Positions 53,717-62,999 of a stretch of 64,000 bases of DNA are shown here, one piece after another. Position numbers and translations under genes: made by a program. This DNA comes from Rhizobiaceae bacterium. GTDB lineage: Bacteria > Pseudomonadota > Alphaproteobacteria > Rhizobiales > Rhizobiaceae. Location: the NCBI GenBank assembly GCA_017640615.1, contig JAEPQK010000002.1, positions 682,001 to 746,000 on the forward strand. Direction: 5' to 3'. Position 1 is the stretch's first letter. The number at the start of each line of letters is the position of its first letter. The notes under the pieces were generated by a model. It was not told the DNA's origin and searched no databases. It was given only the letters and a program-made list of their open reading frames with translations.

Positions 53717-55066
53717 ATGGCCGACCTGTTTGGCGCATCGGACGAAACGCCGGCGGCCGCCAGTGGCGCAAGGCCGTTGGCCGACCGTTTGCGGCCCTCA
53801 AAGCTCGCCGAAGTCGTTGGTCAGGAGCATCTGACAGGGGCTGACGGCGCGCTGACGCGCATGATTGCCTCGGGTTCGCTTGGTTCGCTGATCTTCTGGG
53901 GGCCGCCAGGCACCGGCAAGACGACGGTCGCTCGATTGCTTGCTGGCGAAACCGACCTCGCATTCGAGCAGATTTCGGCGATTTTCTCCGGTGTTGCCGA
54001 CCTGAAGAAGGTGTTCGAGGCTGCGCGCCTGCGCCATCGCAACGGCCGTCAGACGCTGCTTTTCGTTGACGAGATTCACCGCTTCAACCGTGCCCAGCAG
54101 GACGGATTTCTGCCTGTCATGGAAGACGGCACCGTCATCCTCGTTGGCGCGACGACCGAAAATCCGTCCTTCGAGCTCAATGCGGCGCTTCTGTCGCGCG
54201 CCCGCGTTCTTTCGTTCAAGTCACTCGAGGCGGAAAGCCTGGCGCTGCTATTGGAACGCGCGGAAGAAACGGTCGGCCGCCCGCTGCCGCTCGACGACGA
54301 GGCGAGGGCAGTTCTCATCCGCATGGCGGATGGTGACGGACGCGCCATTCTCACACTGGCCGAAGAGGTCTGGCGGGCCGCCCGCGAGGGCGAGACATTC
54401 GATGCGGATGGGCTGCAGCGTGTCGTGCAGCGCCGTGCGCCCGTCTACGACAAAGGTCAGGACGGCCACTACAATCTGATCTCGGCGCTGCACAAGGCTG
54501 TGCGCGGCTCCGACCCCGATGCAGCGCTTTATTATCTGGCGCGCATGTTCGATGCCGGCGAAGCGCCGCTTTTCCTCGGTCGCCGGCTGGTGCGCATGGC
54601 GGTGGAGGACATCGGCCTTGCCGACCCGCAGGCGCTGGTCGTTGCCAATGCGGCGAAGGACGCGTTCGACTTTCTGGGCTCGCCCGAAGGCGAGCTGGCG
54701 CTTGCGCAGGCCTGCATTTATCTGGCGACCGCACCCAAATCCAACGCCGCCTATACCGCCTACAAGGCGTCCATGGCTGCCGCGCAGGAGCATGGCTCGC
54801 TGTTGCCGCCCCGGCATATCCTCAACGCGCCGACCAAGCTCATGAAGTCGGAAGGTTATGGCTCGGGCTATCAATACGATCACGACCAACCCGACGCTTT
54901 TTCCGGTCAGGACTATTTTCCAGAAGCCATGGGACGCCGTCAGTTCTATGACCCGCCGGACCGCGGTTTCGAGCGCGAAATCCGCAAGCGGCTCGACTAT
55001 TGGACCAAGCTGCGGAAGGAACGGCAGGCTGCTGCTCAGGAGCAAGGCGAGCCGGGCGAAGACTGA
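53717..55066 (+). CDS. rarA: Replication-associated recombination protein A (MgsA/RarA)
   Basis: 449 residues of an AAA+ clamp-loader-like ATPase that acts at stalled replication forks. Walker A is FWGPPGTGKTTVARLL, Walker B is LLFVDEIHRFNRAQQDGF, and sensor motifs LVGATTENPSFELNAALLSR are typical. The C-terminal half (about 260-449) has GGSAPEEG-like MgsA tetramerisation segments (GSDPDAALYYLARM and following). The start ATG at 53717 gives MADLFGASDE; a TTG at 53711 just after the degP stop is less likely. The crcB gene overlaps nothing and follows after 50 bp. Confidence 0.95.
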   Translation: MADLFGASDETPAAASGARPLADRLRPSKLAEVVGQEHLTGADGALTRMIASGSLGSLIFWGPPGTGKTTVARLLAGETDLAFEQISAIFSGVADLKKVFEAARLRHRNGRQTLLFVDEIHRFNRAQQDGFLPVMEDGTVILVGATTENPSFELNAALLSRARVLSFKSLEAESLALLLERAEETVGRPLPLDDEARAVLIRMADGDGRAILTLAEEVWRAAREGETFDADGLQRVVQRRAPVYDKGQDGHYNLISALHKAVRGSDPDAALYYLARMFDAGEAPLFLGRRLVRMAVEDIGLADPQALVVANAAKDAFDFLGSPEGELALAQACIYLATAPKSNAAYTAYKASMAAAQEHGSLLPPRHILNAPTKLMKSEGYGSGYQYDHDQPDAFSGQDYFPEAMGRRQFYDPPDRGFEREIRKRLDYWTKLRKERQAAAQEQGEPGED

Positions 55067-55116
55067 TCGGCCGCAGCGCCCTTTCGGCGCATCGCGCCTT
55101 CCGCTATCAGAATGCC

Positions 55117-55494
55117 ATGTACCACGTGCTTGTCGTTGCGGCGGGCGGCGCCATCGGCGCTGCACTGCGCCACCTTGTCGGTCTGGCCGCATTGCGCTGG
55201 GCGGGGCCGACCTTTCCCTGGAGTACACTCACCGTCAATTTGGCGGGTTCCTTCCTCATGGGCGTGTTGATAGAGCTGCTGGCGCGCAAGGCAGGTGTCT
55301 CCGCGGAAGTGAGGCTCTTCGCCGCAACGGGCATTCTTGGCGGCTTCACGACCTTTTCGGCCTTTTCACTGGACGTGGTGGTGTTATGGGAACGCGGCGC
55401 GCTGTTTGCAGCCGCATCTTATGCGCTGGTCAGCGTTGTGGGCGCGGTCGCGGCGCTGTTCGCAGGGTTGGCGATTGTGCGCGCGCTGGCTTGA
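55117..55494 (+). CDS. crcB: Fluoride exporter CrcB/Fluc
   Basis: 125 residues with four hydrophobic helices. The motifs GGAIGAALRHLV and PWSTLTVNLAGSFLMGVL (Asn in TVNLAGS) and the Phe-containing GGFTTFSAFSLDV are the fluoride-channel signatures. It exports fluoride as a dual-topology dimer. No fluoride riboswitch is apparent before it; the 50-bp leader is too short. The ATG at 55117 lacks a good ribosome site. A longer reading of this frame overlaps rarA and is rejected. Confidence 0.92.
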   Translation: MYHVLVVAAGGAIGAALRHLVGLAALRWAGPTFPWSTLTVNLAGSFLMGVLIELLARKAGVSAEVRLFAATGILGGFTTFSAFSLDVVVLWERGALFAAASYALVSVVGAVAALFAGLAIVRALA

Positions 55495-55526
55495 GCGCAA
55501 ACGAATTTTCCGGAACCGAGTAAGAC

Positions 55527-56510
55527 ATGGCCGGTGTAGAGCAAATCAAAGTTGCCGACGACGAGGCCAATATGCGCCTCGACCGGTGGTTCAAGGTTCA
55601 CTATCCGGGCCTCGCTTTCGGCCGCCTGCAGAAACTTCTGCGTTCAGGCCAGGTGCGCGTCGATGGCGGGCGCGTAAAAACCGATACGCGGCTTGATCCG
55701 GGCCAGACGGTGCGTGTGCCGCCACTCGACATCGACCGCAATACCGGGCCGCTGACGCCACGCTCCATCGCCAACAAGGACGATGGCGATGCGCTCGCGC
55801 AAATTCTGCTGCACGAAGACGAAAAGGTTCTCGTATTCAACAAACCCCCGGGGCTCGCGGTGCAGGGCGGGTCCGGCATTGTGCGCAGTGTTGACCAGAT
55901 GCTGGAGGCCTGGCGCAACAAGAAGGGCGAAAAACCCCGGCTGGTACACCGGCTCGACCGCGACACTTCGGGTGTGCTGGTCGTCGCCCGCACCCGGCAG
56001 GCGGCGATGCGTCTGGCGGAGTCGTTCCGGGCGCGTGAAACCAAGAAGCAATATTGGGCGCTGGTGAAGGGCGTTCCGGCCAAAAAAACCGGGAAGATAT
56101 CTAACTGGCTGGTGAAGGAGCCGACGCCTGACGGTGACCGCATGCGGGTCGCCAGGCATGGGGAGCAGGGGGCAGACCACGCCGTCTCCTATTACCGTGT
56201 CGTGGATCAGGCCGGGCAGGCGCTTTCCTGGCTTAAGATGGAGCCCTATACCGGGCGCACGCATCAGCTGCGCGTGCACGCGGTAACGCTTGACTGCCCC
56301 ATCATTGGCGACCCGAAATATTTCGAGGCCGACCAGAACTGGGAGTTTCCGGGCGGCATTCAAAAGCGCCTGCATCTGCATGCGCGGCGCATCATTATCC
56401 CGCATCCCAATTCCGGTGTGATCGACGTCACAGCGCCGTTGCCCGGCCACATGGTTCAGAGCTGGAACCTGCTCGGCTTTGACGAAGCAACCGCGGAGGA
56501 CGATCAATGA
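55527..56510 (+). CDS. 23S rRNA pseudouridine synthase, RluC/RluA family
   Basis: 327 residues. An N-terminal S4 RNA-binding domain (about 14-60: NMRLDRWFKVHYPGLAFGRL, QVRVDGGRVK) precedes the catalytic domain with the motif HRLDRDTSGVLVVA and Asp144. The end has PYTGRTHQLRVHAVTLDCPIIGD and a LHLHARRI strand, which fit RluC. Members modify 23S rRNA at 955/2504/2580 in E. coli; the exact site here is inferred. Its stop overlaps the next ATG (ATGA at 56507). Confidence 0.92.
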   Translation: MAGVEQIKVADDEANMRLDRWFKVHYPGLAFGRLQKLLRSGQVRVDGGRVKTDTRLDPGQTVRVPPLDIDRNTGPLTPRSIANKDDGDALAQILLHEDEKVLVFNKPPGLAVQGGSGIVRSVDQMLEAWRNKKGEKPRLVHRLDRDTSGVLVVARTRQAAMRLAESFRARETKKQYWALVKGVPAKKTGKISNWLVKEPTPDGDRMRVARHGEQGADHAVSYYRVVDQAGQALSWLKMEPYTGRTHQLRVHAVTLDCPIIGDPKYFEADQNWEFPGGIQKRLHLHARRIIIPHPNSGVIDVTAPLPGHMVQSWNLLGFDEATAEDDQ

Positions 56511-57427
56511 GCGTGGCTTCGACATCCATGGACAAGCGCGACGCGATCGATGCCTTCGCGGCGGGCATGATGATCGTGCTGACGCTGACCTGGGGCCTCA
56601 ACCAGGTCGCGATCAAAGTCTCCAATGAAGGATATAACCCGGTATTTCTGACCGTCGCGCGCTCTTCGATTGCGGCGGTTCTGGTCTTCGGCTGGTGCCG
56701 TCTTCGCGGGATCAAGCTGTTCGAGAGCGATGGAACGCTGTGGCCGGGTATTATCGTGGGCGCCTTGTTCGGCCTGGAATTCATCCTGATCTTCTTCGGG
56801 CTCGACTACACGACGGCGGCGCGCGGCACGCTGATGGTCAACACCATGCCGTTCTGGGTATTGATCGGCGCGCATTTCGTCCTGGGCGAGCATATGACGC
56901 GCCTCAAATTCGGCGGGCTTCTGCTCGCCTTTTGCGGCGTTGTACTGGTGTTTTCCGATGAACTCAGCCTGCCTGACGCAGCCGCGCTCAAGGGCGATAT
57001 CATGCTGCTCGCTGCCGGTGTGCTCTGGGGCGCGACGACGCTTGTCATCAAGCGCACCAAGCTGACGGAAGTGAGCGCTGAAAAAACGCTGCTTTATCAG
57101 CTTCTCGTATCGGCAGTTGTGTCGGCGCCGCTGATCCCGCTCGCCGGACCGGCCTTTCGCGACGTGACGGCGCTGGCGACCGCCTCGCTGCTTTACCAGG
57201 CTGTATTTGTCGTCGCATTTACCTATGTGCTGTGGTTCTGGCTGATGCGCCGCTACCCGGCCTCGGGACTGTCCAGCTTCACCTTTCTCAGCCCCGTATT
57301 CGGCGTTCTTGGTGGCGGTCTGCTGCTGGGCGAGCCGCTTTCTTGGCGCATCTTCGTCGCGCTGGCGATGATCGCGGCCGGGCTGCTTCTGGTGAACCGT
57401 CCCGCGCGCCGCATGCCGCCAGGCTGA
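56507..57427 (+). CDS. DMT family transporter (EamA domains)
   Basis: 306 residues with ten predicted membrane helices arranged as two EamA repeats (about 15-145 and 160-295). Landmarks are LTLTWGLNQVAIK, ARSSIAAVLVFGWCRL and LLLLAAGVLWGATTLVIKR-like ILLAAGVLWGATTLVIKR. Family members export amino acids or other metabolites; substrate is not predictable. The start overlaps the rluC stop, so co-transcribed. Confidence 0.9.
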   Translation: MSVASTSMDKRDAIDAFAAGMMIVLTLTWGLNQVAIKVSNEGYNPVFLTVARSSIAAVLVFGWCRLRGIKLFESDGTLWPGIIVGALFGLEFILIFFGLDYTTAARGTLMVNTMPFWVLIGAHFVLGEHMTRLKFGGLLLAFCGVVLVFSDELSLPDAAALKGDIMLLAAGVLWGATTLVIKRTKLTEVSAEKTLLYQLLVSAVVSAPLIPLAGPAFRDVTALATASLLYQAVFVVAFTYVLWFWLMRRYPASGLSSFTFLSPVFGVLGGGLLLGEPLSWRIFVALAMIAAGLLLVNRPARRMPPG

Positions 57428-57434
57428 CAGGGGA

Positions 57435-58232
57435 ATGGATATGCGCGATCTGCTCAACGATCTGGATGCCGGCAAGAACACCGAGCGCGACCCGACCGAG
57501 GCCGCACGCGAGGCCATGCGTGGGCAACTGCCGAAGCGTTTTTACAAGCAGGCTAGCATCGAGGCCGAGGAGGGCGGGTTTTCGGTCCGCCTCGACGGAC
57601 GTCAGGCCCGAACGCCCGGCCGGCGGGCGCTGATCCTGCCAACGGCCGCGGCCGCCAAGCTGGTCGCAGACGAATTCGAGGCGCAGGCCGAGAAGATCGA
57701 TCCAATGACCATGCCGGCGACGCGGCTCGTCAACACCGCGATCGACGGCGTTGCCGACGATGTTCAGGCCGTTCTGGAGGATATTCTGCGCTATGCGTCC
57801 TCCGATCTCATCTGCTATCGCGCCGACACACCGCAGGAGCTCGTTCAGCGGCAGGCCGAGGGCTGGGACCCGGTGCTCGATTGGCTGCAGGCTTCTCTTG
57901 GCGCGCGCTTCATTCTGGCTGAAGGCGTGATGCCGGTGGATCAGCCGCGCGAAACGATTGCCATGTTGGGCGCCTATCTGGCGCAGCGCCGTGAGCCGTT
58001 CCGCATTGCCGCGCTCCATGTCATGACATCGCTGATGGGGTCGGCGCTGCTGGCGCTTGCGGTCGATGCCGGCGAGATGGATGTTGAAGGCGCCTGGGCG
58101 GCCGCGCATATCGATGAGGACTGGAACATCCAGCAATGGGGCGAGGACAGCGAAGCGGAGCGACGGCGTGCCCAGCGCGGGCTGGAAATGCGGGCTGCCG
58201 GTGCGTTGCTTGCGGCAATAGACGGGCAATAG
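57435..58232 (+). CDS. ATP12 family F1-ATPase assembly chaperone
   Basis: 265 residues. The conserved core runs from KRFYKQASIEAEEGGFSVRLDGRQARTP-like sequence near 35-62, through RRALILPTAAAAKLVADEF, DPMTMPATRLVNTAIDG, LRYASSDLICYRA and GWDPVLDW, to the C-terminal SDWNIQQWGEDSEAERRRA-like end. ATP12 helps assemble the alpha subunit into F1 and is found in mitochondria and alphaproteobacteria. ggggaatg precedes the start. It may be co-transcribed with the upstream transporter, 7 bp away. Confidence 0.93.
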   Translation: MDMRDLLNDLDAGKNTERDPTEAAREAMRGQLPKRFYKQASIEAEEGGFSVRLDGRQARTPGRRALILPTAAAAKLVADEFEAQAEKIDPMTMPATRLVNTAIDGVADDVQAVLEDILRYASSDLICYRADTPQELVQRQAEGWDPVLDWLQASLGARFILAEGVMPVDQPRETIAMLGAYLAQRREPFRIAALHVMTSLMGSALLALAVDAGEMDVEGAWAAAHIDEDWNIQQWGEDSEAERRRAQRGLEMRAAGALLAAIDGQ

Positions 58233-58303
58233 CCGCGCAAACCCTTGTGAGCATTGCCCCGCCGGCAATTCCATTGGGTCGTGAAAGCCCCTAGGCTGGC
58301 CCG

Positions 58304-59332
58304 ATGACCGAATCAAAAGCAATGATCCTCGGCGCCGCTGGCAAGCGGCTGTCAACCGAAGAAAAAGTCTTCTACCATGGCGAAAAACCGTGGGGCTTCA
58401 TACTCTTCGCGCGTAATATTGAGGCAGCGGATCAAGTTCGCGCGCTCGTAGCCGAGATGCGTGACGCAGTCGGGCGTCCAGACGCGCCCGTGTTCATCGA
58501 TCAGGAGGGCGGTCGCGTGCAACGGCTGCGCCCGCCGCTAGCGCCAAACTATCCGCCCGCAGCCGAGCTGGGCGCGCTTTACGAGCGCGACCCAGCTGCC
58601 GGTCTGCGTTCAGCCTGGCTGATGTCGCGACTGCATGCCTTCGATCTCCTGCGGCTGGGCATTACGGCCGACTGTCTGCCGGTGCTCGATGTTCCCACCG
58701 AGGGTGCGCATGACGTGATCGGCAATCGCGCCAGCGGACGGACGCCGGAGGCGGTGACGGCGCTTGGGCGCGCGATGGCGGACGGGCTGCTGGCCGGCGG
58801 GGTTCTGCCGGTCATGAAGCATATCCCCGGCCACGGCCGGGCGGGCGCCGACACGCATTTCGAGCTGCCGCGGGTCGATGCCTCCCGGGCGGAGCTTGAA
58901 AAGCATGATTTCGCGCCATTCCGGGCGCTGGCCGACATTCCGATCGCGATGACCGCGCATGTGGTCTATTCCGCGATCGATGGCCTGATGCCGGCGACGA
59001 CATCCCGCGTTGTTGTGGAAGACATCATCCGTAACCATATCGGTTTCGACGGTCTTCTGATGAGCGACGATGTTTCCATGCAGGCGCTTTCTGGGGATTT
59101 CAAAGATCGCACGGATGCAATCTTCGCCGCCGGATGCGATGTCGTATTGCATTGCAACGGCGTGATGGACGAGATGCGGCAAGTGGCGGCAATGACCCCG
59201 GTTCTCAAGGACAAGGCCGAAACCCGGGCCAATCTGGCGCTGCTGCGCCGTGAATTGCCGGACGCCGTGGAAGAAGCGGCCGCGCGCGAAGAGTTTTCGT
59301 CGCTCACCGGCCTGCCGGTCGAAGCGGCATAG
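58304..59332 (+). CDS. nagZ: Beta-N-acetylhexosaminidase NagZ (GH3)
   Basis: 342 residues of a cytoplasmic GH3 enzyme that removes GlcNAc from muropeptides during peptidoglycan recycling. The NagZ signature VMKHIPGHGRAGADTHFELP contains the catalytic His loop, and the nucleophile Asp is in LLMSDDVSM. GGRVQRLRPP and QEGGRVQR are also conserved. No signal peptide, as expected. It starts a cluster in which scpA follows 10 bp after its stop. Confidence 0.95.
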   Translation: MTESKAMILGAAGKRLSTEEKVFYHGEKPWGFILFARNIEAADQVRALVAEMRDAVGRPDAPVFIDQEGGRVQRLRPPLAPNYPPAAELGALYERDPAAGLRSAWLMSRLHAFDLLRLGITADCLPVLDVPTEGAHDVIGNRASGRTPEAVTALGRAMADGLLAGGVLPVMKHIPGHGRAGADTHFELPRVDASRAELEKHDFAPFRALADIPIAMTAHVVYSAIDGLMPATTSRVVVEDIIRNHIGFDGLLMSDDVSMQALSGDFKDRTDAIFAAGCDVVLHCNGVMDEMRQVAAMTPVLKDKAETRANLALLRRELPDAVEEAAAREEFSSLTGLPVEAA

Positions 59333-59342
59333 GTTTGGTGCT

Positions 59343-60182
59343 GTGAACGCCCCGGCGACAAAAACAGGCGGGTCCAAGGCGCCGATGGAGGCGATCTGGA
59401 CCAATGACGAGGAGCGGACCGCCAGCGATCCGCTGCTTCACGTCGATGTCGAAGGGTTCGAAGGTCCGCTCGACCTGCTGCTGCACCTTGCGCGAAATCA
59501 GAAGGTCGATCTGGCGCGCATCTCGGTGCTGGCGCTTGCGGAGCAGTATATCGGCTTTGTCGAGCGTGCGCGGGAGTTGCGGCTGGAACTCGCGGCCGAC
59601 TATCTCGTCATGGCGGCGTGGCTTGCCTATCTCAAGTCGCGGCTTCTCATTCCCGAGCAGGCCAGCGATGATGGCGAGAGCGGCGAGGAAATGGCCGCAC
59701 TTCTGCAATTCCGCCTGAAGCGGCTGGAAGCCATGCGCGAGGCGGCCTCGCGGCTGGTCAACCGCAACCGGCTTGGGCGTGATTTCTTCGGGCGCGGCGA
59801 TCCCGAGCATGTGGTCGTGGACCGCCGCAACGAATATTCGGGCACGCTCTACGATCTGCTGACGGCCTATGCGTCGCTGCGGCAGCGCCAGGCTGTCACC
59901 AATGTGCGCATCGAAAAGCGCGGCGTGTGGTCGCTCAAGGAGGCGCGCGAGGTGCTGGCGCGCATGATCGGCACGCTGCGCGACTGGACGGCACTGGACA
60001 GTTTCCTGCTCGAATATCTCAGCCTGCCCGGGGAGCGCGCCACGGTGCTTGCGAGCTCTTTTGCCGCCACGCTGGAACTGGTGCGTGAAGGCACGCTGGA
60101 GATCAGGCAGCAGGACGCATTTGCGCCGCTCTTCATGCGCAACAGAAACGACAAGACGGCAATGGCCGGAGTGGATCAATGA
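59343..60182 (+). CDS. scpA: Segregation and condensation protein A
   Basis: 279 residues from a GTG at 59343 (NAPATKTGGSKAP); ATG at 59385 (MEAIWTND) is the alternative. The kleisin N-domain has VDVEGFEGPLDLLLHLARNQKVDL, ISVLALAEQYI and ADYLVMAAWLAYLKSRLL, and the C-terminal winged helix is near 225-279. It bridges the SMC heads with ScpB. Its stop overlaps the scpB start (ATGA at 60179). Confidence 0.95.
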   Translation: MNAPATKTGGSKAPMEAIWTNDEERTASDPLLHVDVEGFEGPLDLLLHLARNQKVDLARISVLALAEQYIGFVERARELRLELAADYLVMAAWLAYLKSRLLIPEQASDDGESGEEMAALLQFRLKRLEAMREAASRLVNRNRLGRDFFGRGDPEHVVVDRRNEYSGTLYDLLTAYASLRQRQAVTNVRIEKRGVWSLKEAREVLARMIGTLRDWTALDSFLLEYLSLPGERATVLASSFAATLELVREGTLEIRQQDAFAPLFMRNRNDKTAMAGVDQ

Positions 60183-60919
60183 GCGAAGGCGAAATCGCGG
60201 AAGTCGTCCGGTTCGACACTGATGACGAGGCCGTCGGCACCCATGACGACAATCCGGCGCTGCGGCTGCATATGGCCGAAGCCGTGCGCATGGCGGAGGC
60301 AATCGTTTTTGCGTCTGCCGAGCCGGTGAACGAAAAGACGCTCGTTTCGCGGCTGCCCGACGGCATCGACGTGCCCACCGTCATGGATGAACTCGCCGAG
60401 ATTTATTCCAAGCGCGGCGTCAATCTGGTGAAGGTCGGCGACAGCTGGGCTTTTCGCACGGCCGGTGACCTCGCCTTCCTGATGAACCGCGAGGCGGTGC
60501 AGCAAAAGCGCCTGTCGCGCGCCGCTCTCGAGGTAATGGCCATCATCGCCTACCACCAGCCGGTCACACGGGCGGAAATCGAGGAAATTCGCGGCGTGGA
60601 AACCTCCAAAGGTACGCTCGACACGCTGCTTGAGACGGAATGGGTGCGCATGCGCGGGCGCCGGCGCACGCCGGGCCGCCCGGTCACCTATGGCACGACC
60701 GAACATTTTCTCGATCATTTCGGACTTCCGGAACTGCGCGATCTGCCGGGCATGGATGAGCTGAAAGGGGCGGGGCTTCTGTCGCCGCGCATGCCGTCCA
60801 ACTTCAGCGTGCCGCAGCCGCCGGCCAACACCGACGGGCTGACCGAGGACGAGGACGAACTCACCGACATCGACCTCGAAGAGCTCGGCCTGTTGACTCC
60901 CCGCGTCGAGGATGATTGA
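60179..60919 (+). CDS. scpB: Segregation and condensation protein B
   Basis: 246 residues with two winged-helix domains (about 35-105 and 110-190: SRAALEVMAIIAYHQPVTRAEIEEIRGVET and GRPVTYGTTEHFLDHFGLPEL segments). An acidic C-terminal tail (TEDEDELTDIDLEELGLL) is common in alphaproteobacteria. It is the accessory subunit of SMC-ScpAB. Four-base overlap with scpA. The next gene is an ABC ATPase, 45 bp later. Confidence 0.95.
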   Translation: MSEGEIAEVVRFDTDDEAVGTHDDNPALRLHMAEAVRMAEAIVFASAEPVNEKTLVSRLPDGIDVPTVMDELAEIYSKRGVNLVKVGDSWAFRTAGDLAFLMNREAVQQKRLSRAALEVMAIIAYHQPVTRAEIEEIRGVETSKGTLDTLLETEWVRMRGRRRTPGRPVTYGTTEHFLDHFGLPELRDLPGMDELKGAGLLSPRMPSNFSVPQPPANTDGLTEDEDELTDIDLEELGLLTPRVEDD

Positions 60920-60964
60920 CCCGAGCCGCGGCCGCGCGGATGCGGGCGTGTTCGGAACAGGTCG

Positions 60965-62068
60965 ATGCAAGGCGAAATTCACCCGGCCCAGCGCGTAACC
61001 GCCGGCGTCACCTTCGCCGCGCGGCTTTCGTTTGAGGATATCCGGCACAACTATCTGCCCGATGCGGCGACGCTTCACGGTATCTCGCTGTCGGCGGAGC
61101 CTGGTGAGGTTCTGTGCCTGCTGGGACCGTCCGGCTCCGGCAAGACGACGCTGCTCAGGATTGCGGCGGGCATCGAGGCGCAAAGCTCCGGCCGCGTTTT
61201 GCTCAATGATCGCGAAATTGCCGGGCCGGATGTGTTTTTGCCGCCCGAAAAGCGCTCGATCGGCCTGGTGTTTCAGGATTTCGCGCTGTTTCCGCATCTC
61301 TCGATCGTCGACAATGTGCGCTTCGGCCTGACCGCGCTCTCCAAGTCCGAGGGCCGCAAGGAAGCGCTGATCGCTCTGGAGCGCGTCGGGCTTGCAAGCT
61401 ACGCCGAGGCCTTTCCGCACGTGCTTTCTGGCGGCGAACAGCAACGCGTCGCCCTTGCCCGCGCGATGGCGCCGCGCCCTTCCGTGCTTCTCATGGATGA
61501 GCCGTTTTCCGGTCTCGATTCGCGGCTGAAGGACAGCGTGCGGGCCGAAACGCTCGCAATCCTGCGCCAGAGCCGCGCTACAGCGATCGTCGTCACGCAT
61601 GACGCGGAGGAGGCGATGCGGCTTGGCGACCGCATCGCGCTGCTCAAGGGCGGCAGGCTCGTGCAGGCCGGCACCGCGGAAGAGCTTTACGAGCGGCCGA
61701 ACGATTTGTTTGCGGCCGGTTTCTTCTCCGAGCTCAATGTTTTTTCGGCGCGCACCAATGCCGGCTCGGTCGAAACGCCGCTCGGCACGTTTCCCGCGCC
61801 GGATATTGCAAGCGGCACGCAAGTGGATGTTGCGATCCGGCTTTCGGGCTTCGATGTGAGCGAAACCGGCGGCGCATTGCAGGCGCGCGTGCGCTCGCGG
61901 CGGTTTCTGGGTGTCGTTGAGCTGCTGGAGCTTGCAGTGCCGGGTATCGACACGCCGGTGAGGGCGCGCGTTCGCATCGGCGAATTGCCGGCCCGCAACC
62001 GCGACATATGGCTCACCGCGCGGCAACGTGACGTTCTTGTGTTTGAAACGCGCAACGAAAACGCATAG
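60965..62068 (+). CDS. Orphan ABC transporter ATPase, ferric iron/thiosulfate-type (TOBE domain)
   Basis: 367 residues. The ATPase domain (about 20-255) has Walker A LLGPSGSGKTTLLRIAAG, Q-loop FQDFALFPHLS, signature LSGGEQQRVALARAM, Walker B VLLMDEPFSGLD and switch His in VVTHDAEEAM. A C-terminal TOBE-like beta domain (about 265-360) is present. The closest general group is FbpC/PotA-type importers of ferric iron, spermidine or similar. No permease or binding protein is adjacent, and the neighbours are scpB and tatA, so the transporter partners are elsewhere. Confidence 0.85.
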   Translation: MQGEIHPAQRVTAGVTFAARLSFEDIRHNYLPDAATLHGISLSAEPGEVLCLLGPSGSGKTTLLRIAAGIEAQSSGRVLLNDREIAGPDVFLPPEKRSIGLVFQDFALFPHLSIVDNVRFGLTALSKSEGRKEALIALERVGLASYAEAFPHVLSGGEQQRVALARAMAPRPSVLLMDEPFSGLDSRLKDSVRAETLAILRQSRATAIVVTHDAEEAMRLGDRIALLKGGRLVQAGTAEELYERPNDLFAAGFFSELNVFSARTNAGSVETPLGTFPAPDIASGTQVDVAIRLSGFDVSETGGALQARVRSRRFLGVVELLELAVPGIDTPVRARVRIGELPARNRDIWLTARQRDVLVFETRNENA

Positions 62069-62107
62069 ATCAGGTTCAGGGAACCGAAAACCAGAGAGAA
62101 TCTTATC

Positions 62108-62335
62108 ATGGGTACCTTTTCCATCTGGCACTGGCTGATTGTGCTGGTCGTCGTGCTGCTTCTTTTCGGCCGGGGCAAAATTCCCGAGCTGATGGGCGAT
62201 ATGGCCAAGGGAATCAGGAATTTCCGCAAAGGCATGACCGACGAGGAAGAATCGCCGGAAGATGCGAAGACCGTCGAGCACAAGGCCGATGAGCCAGTGA
62301 GTGCCGCCAAGCAGAAAGCCGGCAAGTCGTCCTGA
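62108..62335 (+). CDS. tatA: Sec-independent translocase protein TatA
   Basis: 75 residues. One N-terminal membrane helix ([15 protein letters not shown]), a short hinge with [20 protein letters not shown] amphipathic helix and a charged, Ala/Lys-rich tail are the TatA layout. It forms the pore for folded twin-arginine proteins. The ATG at 62108 gives MGTFSIWHW. First of tatA-tatB-tatC, upstream of serS, as in other Rhizobiales. Confidence 0.95.
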   Translation: MGTFSIWHWLIVLVVVLLLFGRGKIPELMGDMAKGIRNFRKGMTDEEESPEDAKTVEHKADEPVSAAKQKAGKSS

Positions 62336-62384
62336 TCACATAAGGCCGGGCGCTCGCCGCCCGGCACCTGCGAAAGCCTGAGTG

Positions 62385-62999
62385 ATGTTCGACATCGGTT
62401 GGCCAGAGATGCTCGTGGTTGCGGTCGTTTTGATCGTGATCGTGGGACCCAAGGATTTGCCCGGAATGCTGCGCAATTTCGGGCGAACCACGACCAAGCT
62501 GCGTTCAATGGCCGCCGATTTCCGCAAGCAGTTCGACGATGCGCTGAAGGAAGCCGAACTCGACGATGTCAAAGGCATTGTTGACGATGTGCGCAAGCTC
62601 AATCCCGCTTCCGACATCAAGAAGGCGCTGAACCCGATACAGAAGGCGGCCGAGGATGTGCGCTCCGGCCTCGATGCCGCGATGCGTCCGCAGCCCGAGC
62701 CGCAATCTCCGACCTCGGAACTGAACGGCGGCGGGGCGGCCAAAAAGCCGGCGGACGAGGCCAAACCTGAAGCTGCGGCAGCTTTGAAAACGGCTGCGAA
62801 GACGAACAGCAGCTCTGCCACCGAGAAAGCCACGCCGGCGAAGAAGCCCGCTGCTGCCCGGAAAGCGGCGACCAAGCCTGCTGCAAAATCGACCGCTAAG
62901 TCTTCCGCGAAACCAAAATCGCCCGCCAAAAGCCCGGCAAAGAAGGCTGAAAGCTCGAAGAAAGCCGCCGGCTCCACCAAGGGCGGAAGCGCCGCATGA
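62385..62999 (+). CDS. tatB: Sec-independent translocase protein TatB
   Basis: 204 residues. The helix MLVVAVVLIVIVGPKDLPGMLR with the conserved FDIGWPEML start and the amphipathic helix LRNFGRTTTKLRSMAADFRK are those of TatB. From about residue 110 the tail is Ala/Lys/Ser/Pro-rich, and longer than in E. coli. A GTG at 62382 precedes the chosen ATG at 62385. Overlaps tatC by four bases (ATGA at 62996). Confidence 0.93.
   Translation: MFDIGWPEMLVVAVVLIVIVGPKDLPGMLRNFGRTTTKLRSMAADFRKQFDDALKEAELDDVKGIVDDVRKLNPASDIKKALNPIQKAAEDVRSGLDAAMRPQPEPQSPTSELNGGGAAKKPADEAKPEAAAALKTAAKTNSSSATEKATPAKKPAAARKAATKPAAKSTAKSSAKPKSPAKSPAKKAESSKKAAGSTKGGSAA

Noticed and set aside
55067-55116. Fluoride riboswitch before crcB
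   Set aside because: The gap is only 50 bp and shows no crcB-motif pairing; crcB seems to be read from the rarA transcript.
60176-62281. Minus-strand open frame of about 700 codons opposite scpB, the ABC ATPase and tatA
   Set aside because: It is antisense to genes with clear domain motifs and is rich in Arg/His/Gly as expected for a GC-rich shadow frame. It has no recognisable domain.
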